Positions 46,114 to 57,884 of a stretch of DNA of 64,000 bases are shown here, piece by piece. A program made the translations under genes and the position numbers. The notes below the pieces were generated by a model. It saw nothing but the letters and a program-made list of their open reading frames with translations. It was not told the origin of the DNA and did no database searches. The DNA is from Pictodentalium vernedei (Eukaryota; Mollusca; Scaphopoda; Dentaliida; Dentaliidae). Within the stretch, counting starts at the first letter, position 1, and each line of letters opens with the position of its first letter. The DNA lies in NCBI GenBank assembly GCA_031216915.1, contig CM062288.1, positions 182,926,596 to 182,990,595 on the forward strand. Direction: 5' to 3'.

Positions 46114-46726
46114 ACAAGTTTCACTACCTTTTTCTTATAGTAATTGCTAAACTTAAGTAAAAATAATGACCAGCCACCATTGTTTTTCAAAGGTGATGGC
46201 AGTAATTACATTTAATTGTTAAACTCAAGTAAAAAAAGAAAGGTGCTAATATTAAGGTGATAGCCCCTGTAACTTGTTTATCGATGAAAATGGATCATAG
46301 AAAACATCCCTGAAAAATTGCTAATGAGCTAATAGAAAGTACTCCCCTTTGTGGTTGCTACTGAACAGGCTCAGCCAACCAGAGTGCAAGAAATCGTCAC
46401 GCGCACCCGTTTAATTTCATTTAGTGTTTCCAATGGCAACTGTCAAGACTTATGCAATCTCAAAGTAAATATGGAGATAATTTTATGTTCCGTTTGTGAC
46501 AAGACCTTTTCGACAGTCTCCGCGAATTCACATATGAAATGAAACGGATAATTAATTTCAAAGCATTTGATTTGATAAAAAGTTGAAAAGCTTAACAAGC
46601 TGATGTTCTGAAAATCATCGAAATTTCAAAATTGTTTTTTTTTTGCCATGAAAACATGAAAGAACTACCATTCTACCACAAACATTTTGATAAAAAAATC
46701 GATATACCCACACTCTCGCCTTACTG
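46114..46726. other. No gene recognised
   Basis: AT-rich. Short duplicate ACTTAAGTAAAAA / ACTCAAGTAAAAA words near 46,153 and 46,226. Confidence 0.4.
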
Positions 46727-47910
46727 CCCACTTTTAGTCGAGGTACAGCACGGATAGAAATTAATTATGTTCAAGCAATTTGAACCACATTACAGCACAA
46801 CTCATAGTTGAATCTAATTTACTGAACCATACAACAGCGCATCTCAAAATCATATTATCATTCTCTCATGCCATTTACAAGCATATCCACATGTGTTGCT
46901 ATCAGCAGCTATGATTATAGCGTAACTTTGAGGTAAACACTTATTTTGTAGAAAACTCGAGCCCATTCCATGGCAAATGCCGATATAAAACAAGATCATA
47001 CATGAAAACAACTTGTGTACCTGCTTTTTGTTTATAAAATACATCTTTCATTGGACCACTTTCCGGAATATTATTAATGTACCCACTTAATAACAACCGA
47101 TTTTTATTGGATTACAGTAGCAGTGGTTAGTGTTTGTTTTTTGAATAATTTCCGAATAGTCACCAAATTGCATTGGTAATTTACGAGGATTTCCAAAAGT
47201 TGGTGAATGCAGTAATTGCCAAGAAAGGCACTCGGTTGTTTACGAGACACTACAAATAAAACAATGAAAAAATCTGACATATACTGTATTTTTAAGCAAT
47301 CGATGATAACCAGAGATCAAAACTAATCAAATTGATTACTAATAAATTACTAATTGATATGAAATCTGTGATCAAAAGATAATTTTTTTGGTCAGTAAAT
47401 TGCCAATCTATATGAATCCATGATCAAATGAATACTTTTTTGGTCTATAAATTACAAATCGATATGAAATCTGTGATCAAATGAACACTTTTGTGGAGTC
47501 ATGACTGGGAGGGCATATCCTGCTGGTCTCTTTTATAGTTGTTTGTAATGGCTGCTGTTCGGAATTTTGACCTGTTGGTGAGAGCTCCTGCTCCTCATTC
47601 CAGTTTTATGCTTATTGATTGGAGCTTAGAGTTGCCGTTACTGCTTGTTGGTGTGATTTTCTGCTTGTTGGTTGGTTTTTCTCACTACTGATTCATAGTT
47701 CAAACACTGTAAAGTGCCTATGGGCTATGTATGGGTGTAAACCGCCTCTCTGACTTTTATCTGGCTAGAGACAGGTAATGCTTCCTCATGCTTTAGCGCA
47801 TTAATGGTCTTTTTGCTCATTTTTGGTCCACCTTTTCTCTCTACACTTTTACTTCCATGAATTCCATTCTACTTTCTCAATGTTTTCCGGTTGCTTTAGA
47901 GACATGTCCA

Positions 47911-48381
47911 TCACAGCTTTTCAGAGGTGCTGTTTCCTCGAATAAAGTCGATGCATTCTTTATTTCCAACCAAGATTCTTGGGATATTTTCATTTTTAAG
48001 GATTTTGCCAAAATATCCCAGCCAGTCGGTTGAAAATCTTCTCTTTTTTTGCAACAGATCATTTATTAGACCATTCATATTTGATCCATTATACATGAGT
48101 TGGTCTTTCGCCTCCCAGGATAAATTGGGTATACTCTTTATTACCTGGAGCAACAAATGCGCTCTCCTTTTCATAGATTCTAGTGTACTGGTCAGCTGGT
48201 CGATACCAGACTCTTTTTCCACTGAAAAACTATTCTTTACGGAAGATGGTTTGGTGATTTGATTGCGTAAGTTTGAATGTCGCAGTAAGATTTCCTCTTG
48301 GTACATCACTTTCTCTTCAGTACTCAGTGTTGAAGATTCAATAATTATCCTCATGTCCTGGTCAGTGGGGTGGGGCAGCAT
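47911..48381 (-). CDS. Unrecognised 156-codon frame in the foldback's left arm
   Basis: The frame reads MLPHPTDQDMRIIIESSTLS and includes EEKVMYQEEILLRHSNLRNQ, a Lys/Glu-rich helical stretch, and a C-terminal part with SWEAKDQLMYNG, LINDLLQKKRRF and WLGYFGKILKN. Composition looks like real protein, and the layout reminds me of unclassified proteins carried by invertebrate mobile elements, but I cannot name a family. It lies in the segment absent from the right arm, so it may be the remaining coding part of the element or a captured piece. A second - strand frame of 77 codons overlaps its start (48,351-48,584). Confidence 0.4.
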   Translation of the reverse strand: MLPHPTDQDMRIIIESSTLSTEEKVMYQEEILLRHSNLRNQITKPSSVKNSFSVEKESGIDQLTSTLESMKRRAHLLLQVIKSIPNLSWEAKDQLMYNGSNMNGLINDLLQKKRRFSTDWLGYFGKILKNENIPRILVGNKECIDFIRGNSTSEKL

Positions 48382-49117
48382 GTTACTTTTTGTAACTGTT
48401 CACTCTTCCATAGTTTGATACATTGAATTCTGCTTGGAGGAAGGGTGGATAAGTCATCTACAGGTTTTTCTCTCAGTGATTCCCCTAACGCTCGCGGTTT
48501 TACTGTTTCTAGCTTATTTACTACCCCAAAAGTATTGTCACCCATGAATGCATTGTTCCAACTAAAGTCTGATTTCATATGCACTGGGGGTAGTGGAGGG
48601 GTCGGTTATAGGTAGATCTGAATGTAAATTCATGTGTATTTGTGTTATCTCTCCTTATAGGCCGTCCGTTGTTTACAGTTTTGTGTAATGCTCATTTGTG
48701 TCGATAATAATGAGTAGAACGCGAGTAAGATTTTTGACACAATTCACAGATATAGCATGAATTCATCTTATTCTCTGACTTGCCATTTACCCGACTTTAA
48801 TGTTTTTTGAGGAAACTATGTCAAGGTGTGTGAAGTTGTGCAAAGTATTTATTTTCCCCAGAGGCATATCACTGTAATTTCCCGCAAAGCACCGTGGGGG
48901 AGTTTGAAGCAATCAACAAACAACAGGTTGGGGTAGAACCCATCCTATCCTGGTATATAATTGTCCAATTGGCGATTGACAGGTCGGGGTAGCACCCATG
49001 CTATCCCTGTATATAAATGGAAGAGCATTGTCACCTACCCACAAATCTATTAGCTCGCTTCTGAATAAGACGAATTCAGGCTATATCTGTGAATTTTGTT
49101 AAAAATCTTACTCGCAT

Positions 49118-49830
49118 AAATAGAGGATATGGAATGAGTGTTTTTCTCATATAATATTTATGAAACGAGTCTAAGCATTTTCCGTTTTGGCGAACCTCTG
49201 GCGAGCGCAAACGGAAAATTCGGACGAGTTTCATAAATCTTATATGAGAAAAACACTCATTTCATATTCCATTTATCATATGACACACACACGCACAAAT
49301 TAGCCACTTGGTATGACTTTTTAACTGATCACCTAACTTGAATTGCAGACGGCACTTGGAAAAAACATCCTCGTATAACTAAAACTTTTCATTGTTTGCT
49401 TCCAAAACATAGGTTATGACCCCTAATTGGAACAAGCTCGTTCCAATGAGGGGTCATAACCTATGTTTTGGAAGCAAAAAGTGAAAATATAAAAAAAAAA
49501 ATGAATGGCGTTTTTCTTGTAGGTAAAAGATTAATACAATATAACTCACCCTAAATAGGACAGCTAACGTAAATTCTCCCTACTGAAATTATGCAAATGT
49601 CACCCAGTTGTATTTTGTTTAGCCAATCAAATTGTCCAGTTTTGAAATTGACCAATGAAAGCTCCCAACTCTAATTATGCAAATTATGAAAATGTGGCCC
49701 AGTTTTATTGTGTTCAGCCAATCAAATTGTCTAGTTTTGAAATTGACAAATGGAATTGACGGAAGGCTTTATTTATCACCGATTAACATGAAAACAAAAT
49801 ATCAAATGTTTTAATGTGAACAAAGCGGAC
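49118..49830 (-). repeat. Inverted copy of the 12.73-13.46 kb composite
   Basis: Read on the - strand it gives the same order as at 12.73-13.46 kb: ACAATTTGATTGGC blocks (49,575-49,760), MITE with AAAACATAGGTTATGACCCC centre (49,318-49,540), then the GAGTGTTTTTCTCATATAAT palindrome (49,118-49,285). It lies in the central part of the foldback. Confidence 0.8.
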
Positions 49831-50964
49831 GAGTCATATTATAAAACTCATTATTATTGACACAAACGAGCATTGCACTAAAATGTGCACAACAGACGGA
49901 TTATAAGGAGAGATAATACACGCCTCTAAAAATATCAGCAGGAAAACACCAAGAAAGCAGAATGGAATTCATGGCAGCAAGAGTGCTGAGAGAAAAGATG
50001 GACTAAAAACTAGCAACAAACAAAATAAAAAAAAACATTAATGCACTAAAGCAAGATGAAGGTTTACTTGTCTCAAGCCAGGATAAAAGTCAGAGAGGCG
50101 GTTTACATTATCACATAGCCCATAGACACTTTACAGTGTTCGATCTATCCATCAATAGTGAGAAATGCCAACCAACAAGCACAAAATCCCACCAACAAGC
50201 AGTAATGACAACTCTAAGCTCCAATCAAAAAGCATAAAACAGGACCGAGGAGCCGAAGCTCTCAACAATAGGGCGAAATTACGAACAGCAGCCATTACAA
50301 ACAACTAAAAAACGACCAGTAACATATACCCTCCCAGTCATGACTCCCCAAAAGTTTTAATTTCATCACAGATTTCATATCAATTTGTAATTTATTGACC
50401 AAAAAAGTATTCATTTGATCATGGATTTCATATAGATTAGCACTTTATTAACCAAAAAAGTATTTGATCACTGATTTCATATTGATTAGTAATTTATTAG
50501 TAATCAATTTGACTAGTTTTGATCTCTGGTTAGTATCGATTGTTAAAAAAGTGCAGTATATAGCAGATTAATTCATTGTTTTATTTGTAGTGTCTTGTAA
50601 ACTACCGAGTGCCTTTCTCGGCAATTATAACATTCACCCACTTTTGGAAATCCTCATAAATTACCAATGCAACTTTGTGACTATTTGGGAATTATTCAAA
50701 ACAAACACCAGCCACTGCGACTATAATCTTATAGAAGTTAGTTATAATTAAGCGGGTGCATTAATACTATTCCGGAATGTGATCTTGTTTTTATATCGGC
50801 ATTTGCCATGGGAATCGCTCGCGTTTTGTACAAAATAAGTGTTTACCTCAAAGTTAGGCTATAGTCATAGCTGCTGATAGCAACACATAGGGACCTGCTT
50901 GAAAAATGGCATGAGAGAATGACAATATAATTTTGACATGCACTATAGTAGGGTTCAATAAATC

Positions 50965-51085
50965 AGATTTAACTACGAGTTGTACTGTAATGTGGTTCAA
51001 ATCACTTGAATATAATAATTAATTTTGACTACGAGTTGAGCTGTAATGTGGTTCAAATCACTTGAACATAATAATTAATTTTGTC
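50965..51085. repeat. About 62-bp tandem duplication at the foldback's right end
   Basis: CTACGAGTTGWRCTGTAATG followed by GGTTCAAATCACTTGAAYAT occurs twice in a row. Confidence 0.8.
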
Positions 51086-51119
51086 TTGCAGTGTACCTTG
51101 ATATAGACTAAAAGTGGGG

Positions 51120-52373
51120 AAGATAACCAGGCCTGGACATCTTCTCCACCCTCTTCCATTTGTCAAAGTCCTGTAGACATTCATTCTTGGGTGAGAGTGT
51201 AAATAACACCTTTATCATTTTATTTTCAACTTGTTGCTATGGGAATGGGTAAAGGGTAAGATAATCATATTTTGAAATGATCTTAAAAGGAAAAGTATAA
51301 ATGTATGTATTCAAGAGTTTAAACAACGTTTTAATGTTAAGGTGATGAAATTTAAGTAAATAAATGTTATATATGTTATTGTAGGTAGTTTTATTTTAAT
51401 TGTTTTGGTGGGGGAAGATATAGCCTGGGGGAGGGGTATGATATCCAAGGATAACATCCCCCCTAGAGGGGAAGATATCCTAGGACATCTTTTCAGGGAG
51501 GGGGGGATGTCCAAGGGGGAAGATATCTTGGCACACTGGGTTCTATTTTATCAGTAAAGCAGAACTTGTTTACCCTAGTAAACAAGTACTGTTCCACTTC
51601 CCACAGTTACCACGGTTCCCACGGGAGAAACTGAATCAAACCATTTATTTTTTTTTGGTCTTCAATGCATAACTTACGTCACCCTCAAGCGATACATATG
51701 TTGTGCATTTGGAATTTCCAATGGAGAAACAAGACAATTACTTACTTATGAATGGATTCAAATTATCAAATACTTATCTTAGACTAAATTGCACTCATTA
51801 AGCCGAAGCAGTTAATCAGATGATGTATTGTACAGATTAATATCATAATTAGTAAAAAAAAATCTAATTTAATCATTAAGATCAACAAACTCATTACAAA
51901 ATCAGAAAATATATATAGATGTAATAAGTGGCAAAAATAGAAAGATTATGATGAATGGCTGTCAATGAAATACATGTAAACTTAATTCACCTCAAACATC
52001 ATGAGAGTATGATATATGTAGATCAGATTTAAATATATTATTCAAATACGTGCTTTTATTATAACCTCAACTACGTTTGTTTGTAACCTCAACTGTTTGT
52101 TTGTGTGCTTACGTGTATTTAATGGAATTTAATGTTACTTTCAGTACATGCAGCTCTGATGTGACCTGTGACATCACAACTCTAAAGTCAAGATACTCCA
52201 ACCATTATTATTATTATTATAAAATAGAGCTGCACAATATCATAAACTGAATACCAGTTTCGGTATTCAAAAAAATACCGTGGTATACCAGTATATCGAA
52301 AAACTGTACCACAATCGGGACTTGAGGCATCACAGTTGGAATGAATTAGCAAGCCTTGATGATGCAGTTTGAA
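51120..52373. other. Unassigned sequence with G-rich and SINE-like patches
   Basis: 51,410-51,520 is rich in GGGGGA and GATATC words. 51,535-51,650 (CAGTAAAGCAGAACTTGTTT, GTTCCCACGGGAGAAACT) matches part of the repeats at 54,555-54,620 and 55,120-55,200. The remainder shows no gene. Confidence 0.5.
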
Positions 52374-52577
52374 TAACCCTTTACCCAATGCAGATGATAT
52401 AAAGATTTATTATTTTAAATATTAGTTTATCAAATTTTTCAAAAAATTTCAACAAAACAATATCATGTGACCCTCACTGGAACGAGCTCGATGATATGGT
52501 TTTGTTGAGTTTTTTTGAAAAATATTTTTTCAGCTTCTACGCAGCAGATGCATCCAATTAGATGGGTAAATGGATAA
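52374..52577 (-). mobile_element. TTAA MITE, palindromic family 2, deleted
   Basis: ATAACCCTTTACCCAATGCA and the AACAAAACAATATCATGTGA arm, then CTGGAACGAGCTCGATG jumping directly to ATATGGTTTTGTTGA. About 50 bases of the palindrome tip and right arm are missing. Right end GGGTAAATGGATAAT. Confidence 0.7.
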
Positions 52578-52895
52578 TATTATTCATTCATTATTATTCA
52601 TATTATTCATTCGGGACTGCAGTTAAAACTCAAAAAAAATAAATAATGATGATAAACCGACATTTTTGTAATTGCACCGGTATTCAATGGATACTGGCTT
52701 GAATACCGGTACATGTATTGGTTTATCAATATACTGCACAGCCCTAGTTGTAAAACTTGATATATCTGGACCTTTAAATTCTCCCCCAAATGGTGAAGGT
52801 AAAGATGGTGCCCAAATATTGTAATTGTTCCCACGTGGTGTGGTGTTCGAAGAAATTTTCAGTGTTTCTGCGATACACAGTTTGGTCAAGTTTCC

Positions 52896-53038
52896 CCTGA
52901 TAAACACAATATATTTTATGCCCTTCTTGTCAAATCAAACAGTCCCCAGATAAACACAATATAGTTTAGGCCCTTCTTGTCAAATCAAACAGTCCCCAGA
53001 TAAACACAATATAGTTTAGGCCCTTCTTGTCAAATCAA
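52896..53038. repeat. 60-bp tandem repeat, about 2.5 copies
   Basis: Unit CCCCAGATAAACACAATATA + GTTTAGGCCCTTCTTGTCAA + ATCAAACAGT; the last two copies are identical, so the array is young. Confidence 0.9.
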
Positions 53039-53149
53039 TATGTAAATAAGTTCAAAGCCACGCAGTTTGCAAGTGAAAAGCAATCTGTCATTTCACTGCA
53101 AATTATGTTATATGAGGATGAACTCCAAGCTTGATATCTGATATATTCA

Positions 53150-54166
53150 TATTTAAGGAATTTCCTATTAAACTTTTAGTGATGCGGACCAGGCTGCTTG
53201 GACCAGTCTGGACCCCAATCCAGAGCTGCGTACCATACTGCCATTGCCGAACCATCTCGGATTGGTCCACCCACCCAGGTCTGTTTTTTTCCAGTCTGGT
53301 CTATTTTTCCATTCACGAACTCCAAAGTTACAAGAAAGCTCTATTGAATTACGATTTTGTCTTACACTCAGTCTGAATTCAGGCCATGCGTACTTTTAGT
53401 GCCGGACAATTCAAAAGAGCAGCTGTTTTGCGACACTGTGTGGTCTTGCATCACATCACAGGTCGGCGCGCTTATGGGTTTCTCTACTCCTGGCCTGTGT
53501 TCGACTAACTTCTCCGACATGCTGCTTTCATTGTGATATGCAACGCATCACAAATTCACAATAAATTTGCAAAACACCTATATCTGTCCACTGTGCTCCC
53601 TGACTAGATGCCAGCAATGTCATTGCTGGGGGCCACTCGTGGTTTGACCCTGCCCTGACCGACTCATCAATAACACCAAATTAACTCGCACACAAACCGA
53701 CAACACAACTACAGAACAGACACAGAACACTCAAGCAACCGTCCAGAGTGGAAAAAGAATCGACAAAATACTGCTAGAATCATCACTATCTACAACTTCC
53801 GGAGACAGACTAAACTTGTCAATGAGGGAGGCGGATCTTCACAGCATGCTGTATGCTGAAAAACAGAGAATGGACATAGAATCACCTACTACAAACTACC
53901 CATTGTGGTTGCAGAATGGGTACTGGTGGCTATCCTGGCTCATTTGCTTCTCCTCCTTGGTGGCTGCTGGATGCAGAAGAATACCATTGTACTGCCAAAG
54001 TGGCTGTAAGGGTTTGATTTACCCTACATTACCCTACACCGTCTCTGCATACATTTGGCGTGCAAAAATCTTGACCATCATGAACCAAACCAAGTTTGAA
54101 AACATTCATGTAGAGTACAATGCAGTGCAATGCACGTACATGTATCTTGAATGTTATCAAACATGA
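53150..54166 (+). other. GC-richer segment with unrecognised open frames
   Basis: The base mix is less AT-rich than the surroundings. Frames include ADQAAWTSLDPNPELRTILP (from about 53,180) and one at 53,655-54,166 that begins Thr/Gln-rich and continues MREADLHSMLYAEKQRMDIE, then a hydrophobic WWLSWLICFSSLVAAGC that could span a membrane. I do not recognise any family. Could be remnants of a host gene or element coding sequence. Confidence 0.35.
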
Positions 54167-54384
54167 CTGAATACATAACCCTTAAGTACCTTAATTGCTA
54201 TGTAGTGTATATACTTACTTGAGTTATACCTAAAATGTGGTTATCTGTTGATACAGACAGCCACTTGACATGATGCACTAATGAATACATGGGTAACTCA
54301 ACCCTGTATTGCCCATTGAATGATGATTCTCTTGAAACGATATTAAGTTTAGCTCAGGGAGAACCAATAATATAAAAATGGTCA

Positions 54385-54620
54385 AATATTTATTTATTTA
54401 TTGGTGTTTAAGGTCACATATTTTTGCACAATGGCTAATAATGACCACAACATGAGTATCAACTCAAGACCAGGGGTGAGCATTAATAAGCCATGTTGCC
54501 CATTTTAGTGAGGGTTTGCACCTCCCAAGCATTGGTGACTGGGTCCTATTCGACCAGTAAAACAGAGCCTGCTTACCGCAGTGAACAGGAACTGCTTCAC
54601 TCCCGGGGGTTCCCGCGGGG
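54385..54620 (-). mobile_element. SINE-related repeat, copy with (AATAA)n tail
   Basis: On + it starts TTTATTTATTTATTGGTGTT then AAGGTCACATATTTTTGCAC, as in the tail end of the full SINE at 58,105. The inner part (GCCCATTTTAGTGAGGGTTT, CAGTAAAACAGAGCCTGC) differs from that SINE but matches the copy at 54,970, so this is a second subtype. Confidence 0.65.
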
Positions 54621-54969
54621 AAAAAATGGCCAAAGGCATATGGCAAGAGGCTATAAACTATGATTCTGAGAGGAAGTATATGAAACAGACATTGAGAAGG
54701 CAAAAATACCAATGCCTTTTTCGCCCACTAGGCCACAATATGGTGAACCTGTATTTGCTGTTGTGTCCAAATTTCACTAATCTAAAGGCCTTATCTCCTG
54801 AGTAGGAGTACCTGGAGATATACAGAACAGCTTATAATCAAATGTAAAGTTGAGGGTCCAACTACAGTAGAACCCTGTTGATTGAACAGTCACTTTAGTT
54901 GAGGCCCCACAACACAGTAGATCTTATGTTTCTCAGGCCATTTTTTGTAAAATTGCATGTGAGCAGACA

Positions 54970-55230
54970 GTTATTTATTTATTGGTGTTTAAGGTGCCAT
55001 ACTTCTGCAGAATGGCTAATCGCGACCGCAACGTGGAGATAAAGTCAAGTTTAGTCAATCACTGATATTCATGCTGCCCATTTTAGAGGACTTCCACCCC
55101 ATGCATTGATGACTGAGTCGTATTTTACCAGTAAAACAGAGATTTGTTACCACAGTAAACAAGCACAACTTCACTTCACGGGGTTCCCATGGGGGAGGGC
55201 GGGCAGTTTTTTATTTTATTTTTTATTTTT
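54970..55230 (-). mobile_element. SINE-related repeat, second copy of the same subtype
   Basis: TTATTTATTTATTGGTGTTT then AAGGTGCCATACTTCTGCAG, GCCCATTTTAGAGGACTTCC and CAGTAAAACAGAGATTTG, in the order of 54,385-54,620. Direct orientation, about 585 bases away. Confidence 0.65.
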
Positions 55231-56655
55231 GTAATGATTTCTTTGGCGTAAAAGTTAAGGTTCTTGGTTTGTTTTATGTTTTAGGCCTCATAATCTACAA
55301 AATGGCATGGGAGGTGGTGTATTTCACCTCTTGATTACAAGAAGGTTTTGTAATGCTACAGCATTGCAAAGCCTTGTTGCACTCAAGGGACAAATTTATC
55401 AATTTTATTAACTTGGGTAAATTTTATAATCAGACATAAACCATTCAATTTTTTTTTAAAGTTTGCATTGGTATGAAAAGAGAGCATGCGGCATCCAAAA
55501 GGACCATACGGTAAGGCATGAGAAGCAGATTTTTAACTTTTTAGGCCTTACCTTGACTTTAATATGGTGCATTTATTGGATTAATGTTATAATTACCTAA
55601 CTAATGCTGCATTTGAGTAAATTGTGTCATAATAATTGAATTTTTGAAACAAGAGGCCTGCATCGCAAAGCGTTGCTAATGCCCCCGACTGCAAAAAAAA
55701 AAAAAAAAAAAAAATTCGAAGTTGAAAGAGTGAAAAAGGGCCATAACTCTGGAAACAATGTGTGGAAGGAACTCACGCTACACAGGTATTGTTCCCCCCA
55801 TGATCCTCTATCATAACACCAAATATCATTCAAATCAGAGTAGCAGTGGTTGAGATACATGTACAAGGGAAAAAGTTGGCGTGGGCAGTCTCCACTAGAT
55901 ACCCCTTCAACTTTTCAAGTAGGGGGAATTTGAACAATAAATATGAGCCATGGTCGCAATTTTAGGCAGCAAACTATGATGGAAATACGACAGTCTCATC
56001 AACTCACCACATCATACTATGTCATCCTGCCAAATGTGTCCGGAAAATTGAAGAAATCCAAAATGGCCACATCATGATGGCCAATGAGAGCAGCCGACCA
56101 TGGAGCGGGTCAGTTTTCCTGTTCGGTTCTGTTTTTTTTTTTAGCAAACCGGAAAACCGAATCGCAATACCCACCCAAAACCGACCAAAGGTTTGTGCAT
56201 AAACTGATCAAACTACCTTAGTGGGAGCGAATTGGGCTGGTGGAAGCTATGGACTCTCGTCAGTCAGACTATCTGCCAAAGGGTGAATACGTTGTGTTTT
56301 CTTCACATGGTTCTCTCTTATTTGACAAATCAATCGGACAAGCAGGCCTGGCAATCTAGAAAATCAAGGAGTGCAAAACGGTTGCCCTCCTCAGATGCTT
56401 GGGAGTGCAATTGCACCTGAAATTTTCAGTGCAAAAACTTGTATGCTATTTTGATTATATTCACTTCAAGGTATTAATTTTGTGACTCAAAAATTGTACT
56501 ACATTCAGCTGCAAAGTGGAAACGTTGGCACACGCATCTCATTATTCAAAATGTTGTATTCAATTCTTATGTGACGGTCTTCTGGACTCAAAATCTATGA
56601 AAATGCCACACAGAATAGGTCATGAATTATTGCGACTCAATGCAACATTGACAAA
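55231..56655. other. Mixed unassigned sequence with a fragment related to copy A
   Basis: 55,640-55,930 (GAAAGAGTGAAAAAGGGCCA, TAGCAGTGGTTGAGATACAT) corresponds to 44,435-44,640 of element A. An A run lies at 55,693-55,714. Two GCCTGGCAATCTAGAAAATC-type words occur at 56,345 and 56,762. No gene recognised. Confidence 0.5.
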
Positions 56656-56724
56656 TCGTCCCTGAGTTCCAATGTGTTCTCTGTGCCAGTTGGCACAGAG
56701 AACACACTGGAACTCAGGGGACGA
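56656..56724. repeat. Near-perfect hairpin, 33-base arms
   Basis: TCGTCCCTGAGTTCCAATGT and GTTCTCTGTGCCA pair with TGGCACAGAGAAC and ACTGGAACTCAGGGGACGA across a two-base loop. One mismatch and one extra base. Confidence 0.85.
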
Positions 56725-57282
56725 AATAATAATAGATTTTAAAGGCAGTTCCAAACAGGTCTGGCATTCCGGAAAATCAAGGGGTGCGAAAAATTCCCCT
56801 CCTCAATTTTTTCTAGGCGTTCAGTAGGCGTGCAGCACTCCTGCACTCCTAAAGAATGCCAGGCATGGACAAGTCAATAAGGGAGAAAAGTAACAATGAG
56901 AACATGATATCGACTTAATTCATTTGTTTCACTAATTTATGTGTTTTCGTTTTTTTTGTCTCAGTAGGCTCAGCAACTGATCCTCTTGAACCCCAAAGAA
57001 TGATCAAAGGGAGGTTAGGCTGAACCCAATGGCAGTATTTGCACACAGTTGTTTTTGTGGTGAGTGGTGTCGCACAAACTATTGTGGTTTATTTTCCAAG
57101 TTCAGGCCTTGACAATTCCATATTTTTGATTAATCCGTTAACAAGTTCCCCATTTAGTTGTTCATTAACCTATTCTGAAGGTTACATAAATTTGTTTTAT
57201 TAACCTGTGAGTTAACCAAAAATTCCAACACGATATGCCACAGGTGTATCCCGAAAGCTGCAGACCTGCGCTGGTGGGGGGG

Positions 57283-57298
57283 GGGGGGGGGGGGGGGG
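57283..57298. repeat. Long G homopolymer
   Basis: An almost pure G run of more than 20 bases around 57,277-57,299. Prone to sequencing and replication error. Confidence 0.85.
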
Positions 57299-57541
57299 TG
57301 TAGAGTTATGCCCCTTCTGTTGGCAACATGTGATAATTTCCGACGATAAAAATATCAACGAAACAGAAATACGCAATCACTAGAAATATAGGGTTGTGCA
57401 TCTTCTGTTGGCAGCATTGCATATAGCGGTGAGTAGGTCCAGAATTTATTCGGCTGAGGCCCCATCATACATCAGGCCGCAGTGCATTTCAATTTCCATG
57501 AACTGTAACAACATGTTTCTAATTACATGTATGCTTACAGT

Positions 57542-57636
57542 AGTCCAAACATGGCCTGAAAGTCTGTAATATAATTTTTTGATTTGGTACGTCCTTTCAA
57601 TAATTATATTACTGACTTTCAGGTCATGTTTGGACT
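57542..57636. repeat. Inverted repeat, 35-base arms
   Basis: AGTCCAAACATGGCCTGAAA at 57,542 and its complement TTTCAGGTCATGTTTGGACT ending 57,636, with TAATATAATT/AATTATATTA inside. Loop about 25 bases. Small foldback element. Confidence 0.8.
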
Positions 57637-57735
57637 ATGCTAAGAGCTGAATAACTAGAGTGATGTCACGCATGCAGCCCGACTGTCACAGCAATGGCAA
57701 TGCATAGACACAAAATAGTATGAGCCATCTTTTGT

Positions 57736-57884
57736 TAACCGTTTACCTAACGAATCTGCCATATCTCGCCGGGTACTCCGGCTTCCTCCGCCCGAAAACT
57801 TGTCATTCGGTAGCCTTTGTGCATAAGTATGTGGCCTTAAAACACCATTAAATAAATACTAAATACATCTATCTCCCAATTTGC
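57736..57884 (+). mobile_element. SINE tail fragment (+) with a TTAA MITE end
   Basis: TTAACCGTTTACCTAACGAA looks like the left end of a family 1/2 MITE. It is followed by GGGTACTCCGGCTTCCTCCG and GTGGCCTTAAAACACCATTA then AATAAATAC, the complement of the SINE body and tail at 58,105. So a + strand, truncated SINE. Confidence 0.55.

Larger units (their letters stand above)
46727..51119. mobile_element. Foldback element, 4.4 kb, long inverted arms
   Basis: Ends CCCACTTTTAGTC (46,727) and GACTAAAAGTGGG (51,119). Left arm blocks recur complementary and in mirrored order on the right: the GGTTCAAAT block (46,780 with about 51,050), TGGCATGAGAGAATGA (46,865 with 50,905), CGGCATTTGCCATGG (46,975 with 50,800), TCAATTTGATTA (47,330 with 50,500), ATGAATTCCATTCT (47,857 with 49,967) and the GAGATAA block (48,645 with 49,905). 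Arms are 1.3-2 kb and diverged; the left arm carries an extra segment of about 0.7 kb. Transposon class unknown. Confidence 0.75.
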
